From positions 1,922,001 to 1,986,000 of the forward strand of contig NZ_VCNH01000008.1 of NCBI RefSeq assembly GCF_024355225.1: a stretch of DNA of 64,000 bases, in the 5' to 3' direction. Below the pieces are notes generated by a model, which was not told where the DNA came from, made no database searches, and worked only from the letters and a program-made list of their open reading frames with translations. Position 1 is the first letter of the stretch; each line of letters begins with the position of its first letter. Origin of the DNA: Roseovarius sp. M141 (GTDB taxonomy: Bacteria > Pseudomonadota > Alphaproteobacteria > Rhodobacterales > Rhodobacteraceae). This document shows positions 51,797 to 59,421 of this stretch, one piece after another. Both the position numbers and the translations under genes were made by a program.

Positions 51797-52246
51797 TTAC
51801 AATATATCGAGAGAAACCTTGACCCGGTCCATGACAACAGAAGACGTGAACCTGGTGACGTTGGATTCATCGAAGAAAAACTCCTGAGTAAACTGTTCAT
51901 ATTCCTTGATGTTTTCCACAACGACGATCAGGACAAGATCAGCCTCCCCGGTGGTGTAATAGCATTGCTGGACCGCTGCGGCATTTCGCATCTTGCGTTT
52001 GAAGTTCTCGAGGTGAACGCGATTTTCGCGTTCAAGAACGACCTGCACGATCACCGTCATCTCGCGCCCGAGTTTGGACGGGGATAGTAGCGCGATCTCC
52101 TTTTCGATCGCGCCGTTACTACGCAGCCTCTTCAGACGCTTCTGGACCGCCGGCGGCGACAACCCGATCTCATGCCCCAGTGCGTCAGCGGTGAGGCGGG
52201 AGTTGGACTGTACGAGCTTGAGAATTTCGAGGTCTTTTTCATCCAT
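51797..52246 (-). CDS. Lrp/AsnC-family transcriptional regulator
   Basis: 149 residues. The N-terminal helix-turn-helix (DEKDLEILKLVQSNSRLTAD, ALGHEIGLSPPAVQKRLKRL) is followed by the RAM effector domain (VQQCYYTTGEADLVLIVVVE). Divergent from the Ehu-type transporter genes, with a 280-base shared promoter region. In ectoine catabolic loci an AsnC-type regulator (DoeX) is found next to ehu/doe genes; similar control of this transporter is an inference from position. Confidence 0.9.
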   Translation of the reverse strand: MDEKDLEILKLVQSNSRLTADALGHEIGLSPPAVQKRLKRLRSNGAIEKEIALLSPSKLGREMTVIVQVVLERENRVHLENFKRKMRNAAAVQQCYYTTGEADLVLIVVVENIKEYEQFTQEFFFDESNVTRFTSSVVMDRVKVSLDIL

Positions 52247-52527
52247 GGCGGTTTCTGATCAGATTTTACGCTTTTTGCAACATATTTAGTCGCCCTTAGC
52301 GCAAAATTGACGTCAAGAGGTGTTGAGGCTCAGTATATTGGAGCACGTAGAAGGCACGCTATCAAAGTCAAGGCTTGGGTGATCCGCGGCGTCCACGGTC
52401 GATTCTCATGTGGGGTTGGACGATGCTGAAGGGCGCGCAGGACATTCAATATCGTCGATGCATGAAAAACAGGCCGTGAACTTCAACACACCTTAGCGTT
52501 CATAAAATAATCTACAGGGAGAACAAA

Positions 52528-53376
52528 ATGAACTTCAAACTTACCAAGACCTGCATTACCGCCGGTCTGTTGCTGGCGACATCGACACTATCGGCTTTGG
52601 CTGGTCCGCTGATGGATCGGATCGAAGCGGGAGAGCCGATCCGCATTGGCTTTTCCAACATTCCGGTGTTCGGCTTTCCGGATGAAAATGGCACCCCCAA
52701 GGGGTTCGTAAATGAGATCACCTTGGGTATTCTGAATGAAATGGGATACACCGATGTCGAGGCGACAGTCACCGAATGGGGTGGGTTGATCCCGGGTCTC
52801 AAGGCCAATCGCTATGACATCATCACCGGCGGCATGTATATCCTTGGAGCGCGCTGTGAGAACATCGCCTTCTCCGAGCCGATCGCCAAAACCGGTGATT
52901 CCTTCCTTGTGCCTGCGGGCAACCCGAAAGGGCTGAACAACTACAAGGATATCCTGGCCGCCGAAGGCTCTATATTGGCGATGTATTCCGGCGCAAATAC
53001 GGTCGAAGCCTCCCGCAACGAAGGTCTGAGCGACGCGCAGATGATGCAATTGCCCGGACCTACCGAGACGCTGGCCGCGATGCAGGGCGGGCGCGCGGAT
53101 GCGGCTGCGCTGACGTCCTTCGAGGCGGTCTATCTGGCCGAGCAATCAGACGGCAAGTTCGAAGCAACCGATCCGAACGCGCTTCCGGAGTGGACCCAAA
53201 ACTGGGTCGGAATCGGCTTTCGCGACGCAGACGCAGATTTCATCGAAAAATTCAACGCTGCCAGAACCGCCTACCTCGGCTCGGATGCGATGATGGAAGC
53301 GATGAAGCAATACGGCTACGTGGAAGCCAACCTGCCGGTTGATACGACCACCGAATGGGCCTGTGCAAATCGCTGA
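52528..53376 (+). CDS. Ehu-type amino-acid/ectoine ABC transporter substrate-binding protein
   Basis: 282 residues. Sec signal peptide MNFKLTKTCITAGLLLATST with AxA-type cleavage near ALA-GPL. SBP_bac_3 fold: RIGFSNIPVFGFPDENGTPK, WGGLIPGLKANRYDIITGG, ARCENIAFSEPIAKTGDSFL. These segments resemble EhuB, the ectoine/hydroxyectoine receptor. GGGAG precedes the ATG. Heads a four-gene ABC operon. Because the downstream enzymes handle N-methylated compounds, ligands such as methylated glycine or creatine-like solutes are also possible. Confidence 0.88.
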   Translation: MNFKLTKTCITAGLLLATSTLSALAGPLMDRIEAGEPIRIGFSNIPVFGFPDENGTPKGFVNEITLGILNEMGYTDVEATVTEWGGLIPGLKANRYDIITGGMYILGARCENIAFSEPIAKTGDSFLVPAGNPKGLNNYKDILAAEGSILAMYSGANTVEASRNEGLSDAQMMQLPGPTETLAAMQGGRADAAALTSFEAVYLAEQSDGKFEATDPNALPEWTQNWVGIGFRDADADFIEKFNAARTAYLGSDAMMEAMKQYGYVEANLPVDTTTEWACANR

Positions 53377-53442
53377 ACCGACATACGCGGCGGCCCGATA
53401 TCGGGCCGCTGCACCGACCCGCCCAATTGACAGGCTAGGTAA

Positions 53443-54108
53443 ATGACCTTCGTAGAATTTCTCAGTGTTTACTGGCCAAGGCTGCTGTCGGGGACCGGGA
53501 TCACCATCGCTCAGTTCCTGATTGCGGCCGCGCTGGGCATCGCAATTTCGCTGATCATGGCGCTGCTCAAGCTCTCGGGAAACCGGTTGCTGCGCAGTGC
53601 GGCGATTACCTATATCGAAATTTTTCGCGGGACCTCGCTTCTGGTACAGCTCTACTGGATCTTTTTCGTGCTGCCGCTTTTCGGTTTGAGCATCGAAAAG
53701 TTCACGGCTGGATATATTGCTGTCGGGATGAACATCGGTGCCTACGGCGCAGAGCTGGTGCGCGGCGGGATCCTGTCGGTCCGCAAGGGCCAGTGGGAAG
53801 CGGCGCTGGCAATCAACATGAGTCCGGCCAAACGGATGTGGCGCATCATTTTGCCGCAGGCGCTGGTCAACATGTTGCCGTCCTGGGGGAACCTGATGAT
53901 CGAGCTGTTGAAAGCGACGGCGCTGGTGTCGCTGATTTCCGTGGCCGATTTGATGTACGAAGCCAAGCAGATCAACGGGTCGACCTTCCTGTCGGCGCAG
54001 GTCTTTGGCGTGGCACTGATCATCTATTACGTACTGGCCCGTTTCTTTGTGACGCCCTTCATGCGTTGGCTGGAACGTTTCATGGCCCGAAAAATGGGGG
54101 CAATGTGA
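53443..54108 (+). CDS. polar amino-acid/ectoine ABC transporter permease (EhuC-like)
   Basis: 221-residue inner-membrane permease of the HisM/EhuC type with about five helices. The EAA loop that docks the ATPase is EAALAINMSPAKRMWRIILP. The N terminus FVEFLSVYWPRLLSGTGITI and IEIFRGTSLLVQLYWIFFV are family hallmarks. Second gene of the operon, 66 bases after the binding protein gene. Confidence 0.9.
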   Translation: MTFVEFLSVYWPRLLSGTGITIAQFLIAAALGIAISLIMALLKLSGNRLLRSAAITYIEIFRGTSLLVQLYWIFFVLPLFGLSIEKFTAGYIAVGMNIGAYGAELVRGGILSVRKGQWEAALAINMSPAKRMWRIILPQALVNMLPSWGNLMIELLKATALVSLISVADLMYEAKQINGSTFLSAQVFGVALIIYYVLARFFVTPFMRWLERFMARKMGAM

Positions 54109-54111
54109 TCC

Positions 54112-54777
54112 ATGTTTGACTGGAATTGGGAATTTGCCTGGGAAATTCTGCCGCGTTTGCTGGTGGCTACCGGCAACACGTTGATGGCAGCGGGCGCAGG
54201 TTATGGCATCGCCCTCGTGCTGGGTCTGGTTCTGGCTCTGGGTCAGCGGACACCTTCGCGCACGCTGACCTTCGTGGTGCGGGAACTGGTCGAGTTCATT
54301 CGTTCGACGCCGCTTCTGCTGCAAATCTTCTTCGTCTTCTTTGTGGGGCCGCAATTTGGTCTGAGGCTCAGCCCGTGGACGTCGGGGATGATCGCGATCG
54401 GGCTGCATTACGCCTGCTACCTGTCCGAGGTCTATCGCGGCGGTATCGAAAGCGTGCAGCGCGGCCAGTGGGAGGCGGCGACCGCCCTCAACCTGACGAC
54501 GATGCAAACCTATCGGCGGGTCGTGATCCCGCAGGCGATCCCACCGGCCCTGGCCGGGATGGGGAACTATCTGGTCGGCATTTTCAAGGACACGCCGATG
54601 TTGTCCGTGATTGGCGTCGCAGAACTGGTTCATACGGCAAATGCCATCGGGTCCGAGCATTACCGTTTTCTCGAGCCGCTGACCTTGGTCGGGCTGATCT
54701 TCTTGGCGATATCGCTTCCGGCGGCCGGACTCATCCGGTTGTTCGAGGGCTATGTGCGCCGCAAATTGGGAATGTGA
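54112..54777 (+). CDS. polar amino-acid/ectoine ABC transporter permease (EhuD-like)
   Basis: 221-residue partner permease. IPRLLVATGNTLMAAG-type N terminus (here LPRLLVATGNTLMAAGAGYG), FIRSTPLLLQIFFVFFVGPQ, and the EAA loop EAATALNLTTMQTYRRVVIP. Starts 3 bases after the stop of the first permease gene, so the two are probably made together as a heterodimer. Confidence 0.9.
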   Translation: MFDWNWEFAWEILPRLLVATGNTLMAAGAGYGIALVLGLVLALGQRTPSRTLTFVVRELVEFIRSTPLLLQIFFVFFVGPQFGLRLSPWTSGMIAIGLHYACYLSEVYRGGIESVQRGQWEAATALNLTTMQTYRRVVIPQAIPPALAGMGNYLVGIFKDTPMLSVIGVAELVHTANAIGSEHYRFLEPLTLVGLIFLAISLPAAGLIRLFEGYVRRKLGM

Positions 54778-54779
54778 CG

Positions 54780-55595
54780 ATGCAAGATATGTCCGGCTAT
54801 CCGTTGGAAATTACAGGTAATCCGCCGCCGATGGTCAGCTTTCGCAATGTGCGCAAGGCTTATGGCGCGCTGGTCGTTCTGGATGATCTCGATCTTGACG
54901 TGGCAGCGGGCGAAATGGTTTCGATCATTGGCCCGTCAGGCTCGGGCAAGACGACTGTCCTGCGCATGCTGATGACTCTTGAGCAGATCAACAGCGGGTG
55001 TATCTATGTCGATGGAAAGCCGCTGACCCACATGCCCCGCAAAGGTCAGTTGGTGCCGGCCAACCAGCGCCATCTGCGCGATCGGCGTGCCGATATCGGC
55101 ATGTGTTTTCAGCACTTCAATCTGTTCCCCCACATGACCGCGTTGGAAAACTGCATGGAAGGTCCGGTGCAGGTGCTGGGCATGCCAAAGGCCGAGGCGC
55201 GTGATCGCTCCGAGGAATTGCTGGAAATGGTCGGCATGATCCACAAAAAGGATCAGCACCCTGCGCGCCTGTCCGGCGGACAACAGCAACGTGTGGCAAT
55301 CGCTCGCGCGCTGGCGATGCGACCCAAGGTGATGTTGTTCGACGAGGTGACATCGGCGCTCGATCCCGAAGTGATCGGAGAGGTGACGGAGGTCATTCGC
55401 AAGCTGGTGTCCGAGCATAACCTGACCATGTTGATGGTCACGCACCAGATGGGGTTCGCGCGCGATATCTCGGACCGGGTCTGCTTTTTCTATGGCGGCA
55501 AAATTGAAGAGCAAGGCCCGCCATCGCAGATTTTCGGCAGCCCGCAACGGGAACGCACACAGCAATTTCTGAGCGCGGTCAAGGAAGCGATCTGA
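54780..55595 (+). CDS. ABC transporter ATP-binding protein (EhuA-like)
   Basis: 271-residue ATPase. Walker A GPSGSGKTT, Q-loop CFQHFNLFPHM, signature LSGGQQQRVAIARAL, Walker B VMLFDEVTSALDP and switch His in MVTHQMGFA are intact. The start ATG shares its A with the previous stop (TGATG-like), fitting translational coupling. Completes a binding-protein-dependent importer with the three upstream genes. Ends 10 bases before the convergent LysR gene. Confidence 0.93.
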   Translation: MQDMSGYPLEITGNPPPMVSFRNVRKAYGALVVLDDLDLDVAAGEMVSIIGPSGSGKTTVLRMLMTLEQINSGCIYVDGKPLTHMPRKGQLVPANQRHLRDRRADIGMCFQHFNLFPHMTALENCMEGPVQVLGMPKAEARDRSEELLEMVGMIHKKDQHPARLSGGQQQRVAIARALAMRPKVMLFDEVTSALDPEVIGEVTEVIRKLVSEHNLTMLMVTHQMGFARDISDRVCFFYGGKIEEQGPPSQIFGSPQRERTQQFLSAVKEAI

Positions 55596-55605
55596 GGCAG
55601 TCGCC

Positions 55606-56481
55606 TCAGATCGGAAAGCCGACGATCTGACATAACAGGTCGCGGACACGCGGGGTCATGGTGCCTGCGCGCCAGATCAGAAAATAGGATCGCCCGGTGC
55701 GCAGCCCATAGCCCTCCAGAGGGTGCAGCCGACCTGCCTCGATTTCGTATTGCAGAACGTCCGGACACCCGAGGGCGATTCCCTTGCCGCGAATTGCCGC
55801 ATCCAGCGTGCTGCCGTAAGAGCCCAGATTTACCCGCCCGGCACCGTTCAAGGTGTCATGCCCGGTGATCGCGGCAAAGTTGGACCAGTTGATCCACTTC
55901 AGTGTCAGTTTGTCAAAATCGAGCAGCGTTGCGTCGGCCGGGACGACATGTTGCAGCGCGGGTGCAACCAAAGGCATCCATATTTCTTCGAACAGACGTG
56001 TTCCTTCCCAACCTGAAGGAATGTCAGAGCCGTAGAATATAAGTCCGTTATTGTCGGCGCCAAACAGGTCGGAGTCCTTGTCCGACGCCGTCAGGGTGAT
56101 CGGAACCGCATCGCGGCCCAAGAGATATTCGTTGATTCTAGGGGTCAACCAGAACTGGCTGACCGCGACGTTCGCGGCCAGTGACAGTTTCTCGTCGGCG
56201 GCGGTGCTGCGAATCTGCGTCAGGCCCACATTCAGGAACTCGAGGGATTCTGACGCTACAGTCGCCAGTTTTCTGCCATTGGCCGTCAGCGAAATGCGCC
56301 TGCCGCTGCGCAGCACAAGGGCGAAACCCAGCAGGTCTTCGAGTTGTTTCAACCGTTTACTGACCGCGGCCTGGCTTACGCTCAGTTCCTCTGCGGCGCG
56401 GGTAAAGCTTCCGGTGCGGGCAACCGCCTCGAAGAACAGGAAGTAGTCGAGCGGGGGAAGAGAGCGGCGATAGTTTTTCAT
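55606..56481 (-). CDS. LysR-family transcriptional regulator (GcvA-like)
   Basis: 291 residues: N-terminal winged helix (PPLDYFLFFEAVARTGSFTR, AAEELSVSQAAVSKRLKQLE) and a C-terminal substrate-sensing domain. Divergent from the M24 hydrolase gene (130-base intergenic region) and convergent with the transporter, so it most likely controls the M24-sox-Rieske genes in response to their substrate. Confidence 0.9.
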   Translation of the reverse strand: MKNYRRSLPPLDYFLFFEAVARTGSFTRAAEELSVSQAAVSKRLKQLEDLLGFALVLRSGRRISLTANGRKLATVASESLEFLNVGLTQIRSTAADEKLSLAANVAVSQFWLTPRINEYLLGRDAVPITLTASDKDSDLFGADNNGLIFYGSDIPSGWEGTRLFEEIWMPLVAPALQHVVPADATLLDFDKLTLKWINWSNFAAITGHDTLNGAGRVNLGSYGSTLDAAIRGKGIALGCPDVLQYEIEAGRLHPLEGYGLRTGRSYFLIWRAGTMTPRVRDLLCQIVGFPI

Positions 56482-56610
56482 AACCGGTGGTTATCACAAC
56501 TCTGGATCAAATGTTGTTTTGTATGCGCGCGGATCGCTGATAATTCTGGTCTTGGGGTGGCGCGGCTTTGCGCTTCGGCCCAATCGTACGCGCCTGCAAC
56601 AGGATCTGTG

Positions 56611-57756
56611 ATGTTCACTCAAAGACTGTCCGATTTTCAAGCCAAGTTGGCCGCGGCCAATATCGATGTCGCGTTGATCACCGATGATGACAACGTTTAT
56701 TATCTGACCGGGTATTACGACTATCTTCATATGGAGTTCGGGCGCCCAACCATTCTGGTGGTGTCCAGCGATGGCGGGAGCCTGCTGATCACCCCGACGA
56801 TCGATCTGAATTCTGCCCAATCCGCAGCCCATGTGGGCCGGATCGCGCCGTGGAATGACGGGATGTGCAGTGAATGGCGCGAGGAACTGCCAGCCGCGCT
56901 GTCGGGCAGGGGTCGCGTCGCGATCGAGCCGGACCACATGCCGCCGCTGGTGCGCGCCTATGTGAACGAGCTTGTGCATCAGGGTAGAATTTCCAGCGCC
57001 ACGCCGCTGCTTGCCGAAATGCGGATGATCAAATCGCCCGAGGAACTGCAGATGGCGCGCCATGCGGGGCAGGTCGCAAATGCAATGATGGCGGCGGGTC
57101 GCGCCGCGATAGGGGATGGCGTGCCGGAGTTCGAGGTTGCCATCGCCACGTCGCAGGCCGGCACCCGCAAGGCGGCTGAGCTGTTGTCGGCGCATTACGA
57201 CGATGCCGACATGTCGCCCAACACGCATTTCCTGCAAATCATGGCGTCGGGCGGGGATATCACCAAGACCCATCACCGCGCGTCGACCCGCGTGATGCGC
57301 CATGGCGAGCCGGTATTCCTGTGCTTTTGCGGGATGACGAATTTTCACCGGTTCAAGCTGGGCTTTGACCGGACCTTCTGGATTGGTGAAATCGCGGACA
57401 AGGATCAGGCCGCCGTCTACGAGGTGGCCGTGGCCAGCCAGAAGGCCGCGTTGGCCGCGATGCGTCCGGGTGTCAGCGCCGAAAGCGTGCACGTCGCCTA
57501 TGCCAAGGTCATTCAGGAGGCCGGGTTCGAGTATCCGTTCCGCTGCGGTCGCGCGACCGGTTTCAGCTTTCTGGAAAAGCCACAGCTGGTCACTGGCGAC
57601 ACCACGATCCTACAGCCGGGCATGGTGCTGGCGGTCGATGGGTCGGTCTCGGTCGACACGTTCCGCGCGCAGGTCGGAGACAGCTTTATCATTACCGAAA
57701 CCGGATACGAGCGGATAACGGATCACCCCAAGGCATTGGACGAGGTGATCATCTGA
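56611..57756 (+). CDS. creatinase-like M24-fold hydrolase lacking metal ligands
   Basis: 381 residues: N-terminal domain (about 1-130; YYLTGYYDYLHMEFGRPTIL) and pita-bread C-terminal domain. Aminopeptidase P-type metal ligands are mostly missing: FLCFCGMTNF replaces the first Asp site, GRATGFSF the His site, AVDGSV the Glu site and FRAQVGDSF the last; one Asp remains in GFDRTF. This is the situation in creatinase, whose catalytic His aligns with His221 in DITKTHHRASTR. The creatine-binding Glu residues are not clearly kept, so the substrate may differ (ectoine hydrolase DoeA is another metal-free-type relative). ATG 56611 preceded by AGGAT; the upstream frame is intergenic. Confidence 0.8.
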   Translation: MFTQRLSDFQAKLAAANIDVALITDDDNVYYLTGYYDYLHMEFGRPTILVVSSDGGSLLITPTIDLNSAQSAAHVGRIAPWNDGMCSEWREELPAALSGRGRVAIEPDHMPPLVRAYVNELVHQGRISSATPLLAEMRMIKSPEELQMARHAGQVANAMMAAGRAAIGDGVPEFEVAIATSQAGTRKAAELLSAHYDDADMSPNTHFLQIMASGGDITKTHHRASTRVMRHGEPVFLCFCGMTNFHRFKLGFDRTFWIGEIADKDQAAVYEVAVASQKAALAAMRPGVSAESVHVAYAKVIQEAGFEYPFRCGRATGFSFLEKPQLVTGDTTILQPGMVLAVDGSVSVDTFRAQVGDSFIITETGYERITDHPKALDEVII

Positions 57757-57853
57757 TGGATCACGTGGAGCAAAGAGCCTGTAGCGACTTTGTCGCGCCG
57801 GGCTGCGCAGTCAGATACGGAGCGCCCCTCTCTCTGGCCAAGTGGACCGGTCG

Positions 57854-59125
57854 ATGACGCGGTTTTCTGCATGGAACGTGTTCTGGAACGGGATGACCGG
57901 TCAGAAAGGGTGGGATCGCCAGTGGCGCGACGCCACCCCAAAGGCGCATTACGACGTGGTGGTTATCGGCGGCGGGCTGCACGGGCTGGCGACGGCGTAT
58001 TATCTGGCCAAAAACCATGGCATCCATAACGTTGCGGTTCTCGAAAAGGGCTGGATTGGCGGCGGTAACGCCGGGCGTAACACCACCATCGTGCGGTCCA
58101 ACTACGCCCAGCCCGGAAACCGAGAATTCTACGAACATTCTCTGAAGCTATGGGAAAACCTCAGCCATGAGTTGAACTACAACGTCATGTTCAGCCAACG
58201 CTCGCATATCGCGTTGCTGCACAGCCCGGGCGCCGTGGACGGGGCCGCCCGAAACTATAACACAATGCGCCGGACTGGTGCGCCGGATGCCGAGATATGG
58301 GGTCTGCCGCAGTTGAAGGCGACCGTGCCGCATCTGAATTACAGCGCCGATGCGCGTTTTCCAATCATGGGCGCCGCAGTCCAGAAACGCGCCGGAACCG
58401 CCCGCCACGATGCGGTGGTCTGGGGCTATGCCCGCGCGGCGGATCAGCGCGGCGTCGATGTCATCCAGAATTGCGAGGTGACAGGTATCACCCGCGAGGC
58501 AGGCCGGATCACGACGATTCAGACGTCGCGCGGGCCGATCATGGCGGGCAAGGTTGCGCTGTCGGTGGCGGGCAACACGTCGCGCCTGTGGGGCATGGCG
58601 GGGCTGGGTCGGCTGCCGATCGAATCCCACAAGTTGCAGGCGTTCGTGTCCGAGCCTCTTAAACCGCTGCTCGATCAGGTTGTGGTCTTTGGCATGGGCG
58701 GCGCGCATTTCTACATCTCCCAGTCCGACAAGGGCGGGATGGTTTTCGGGGGCGATCTGGACTGGTATAAATCCTACGCCCAAAGGGGCAATCTGCCCAT
58801 CGTGCAGGATGTCGCCGAAGCTGCAATGTCGGTTCTGCCGTGTCTTGGACGGGTCAAGCTGCTGCGGCACTGGGCCGGGGTCGTCGACATGTCGATGGAT
58901 GGCTCGCATTTCCTGTGCAAGACGCCGCTGGACAATCTCTATCTCAATGCCGGCTGGAACTATGGCGGGTTCAAGGCCAGCCCCGCGGCGGGGTGGTATC
59001 TGGCGGATCTGGTCGCCAATGACCGGCCAGATGAAAAGATCAGGAATTTCGACCTGAAACGTTTTGAGCGCGGTCTTCAGATCGACGAGCGCGGCGCCGG
59101 GCCAGACCCGAAATTGCACGGATAA
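57854..59125 (+). CDS. soxB: sarcosine oxidase beta subunit
   Basis: 423-residue FAD/FMN subunit of heterotetrameric sarcosine oxidase, which oxidises sarcosine to glycine and feeds the methyl carbon to tetrahydrofolate. The dinucleotide fold VVVIGGGLHGLATAYYLAKN and EKGWIGGGNAGRNTTIVRSN are diagnostic; the His that binds FMN covalently in the family is in GTARHDAVVWGYAR. N terminus TRFSAWNVFWNGMTGQKGW fits ATG 57854 rather than GTG 57842. First of four coupled sox genes. Confidence 0.94.
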   Translation: MTRFSAWNVFWNGMTGQKGWDRQWRDATPKAHYDVVVIGGGLHGLATAYYLAKNHGIHNVAVLEKGWIGGGNAGRNTTIVRSNYAQPGNREFYEHSLKLWENLSHELNYNVMFSQRSHIALLHSPGAVDGAARNYNTMRRTGAPDAEIWGLPQLKATVPHLNYSADARFPIMGAAVQKRAGTARHDAVVWGYARAADQRGVDVIQNCEVTGITREAGRITTIQTSRGPIMAGKVALSVAGNTSRLWGMAGLGRLPIESHKLQAFVSEPLKPLLDQVVVFGMGGAHFYISQSDKGGMVFGGDLDWYKSYAQRGNLPIVQDVAEAAMSVLPCLGRVKLLRHWAGVVDMSMDGSHFLCKTPLDNLYLNAGWNYGGFKASPAAGWYLADLVANDRPDEKIRNFDLKRFERGLQIDERGAGPDPKLHG

Positions 59126-59136
59126 AGAGGCCAGAC

Positions 59137-59421
59137 ATGATCAGAATACACTGTCCTTTCTGCGGCCCGCGCGACCATAGCGAATTCAGCTATGGCGGCG
59201 ATGGATCGATCACCTATCCGGCGCTGGATGCACCTATGGAGGACTGGCACGATGCTGTTTTTCTGCGCGAAAACATCTGCGGTGTGCAGACCGAAACCTG
59301 GCAGCACACCCAAGGCTGCCGCATGTGGCTGTCGATTGATCGTGACACCATGACACACGAGATTCACAAGGTGCGCCCGTGCCACCCCGGCGTCAAGACA
59401 TTGCTGAGGACAGAACAATGA
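59137..59421 (+). CDS. soxD: sarcosine oxidase delta subunit
   Basis: 94-residue zinc-binding subunit of the heterotetramer. Cysteines in IHCPFCGPRDHSEFSYGGD and the downstream His/Cys in QHTQGCRMWLSIDRDTMTHE form the zinc site. Gene spacing of 11 bases after soxB and a four-base overlap with soxA (ATGA) fit the classic soxBDAG order. Confidence 0.94.
   Translation: MIRIHCPFCGPRDHSEFSYGGDGSITYPALDAPMEDWHDAVFLRENICGVQTETWQHTQGCRMWLSIDRDTMTHEIHKVRPCHPGVKTLLRTEQ

Noticed and set aside
53146..54660. Minus-strand frame of 504 codons
   Set aside because: Antisense of the ABC permease genes; His/Gln/Arg-rich shadow composition.
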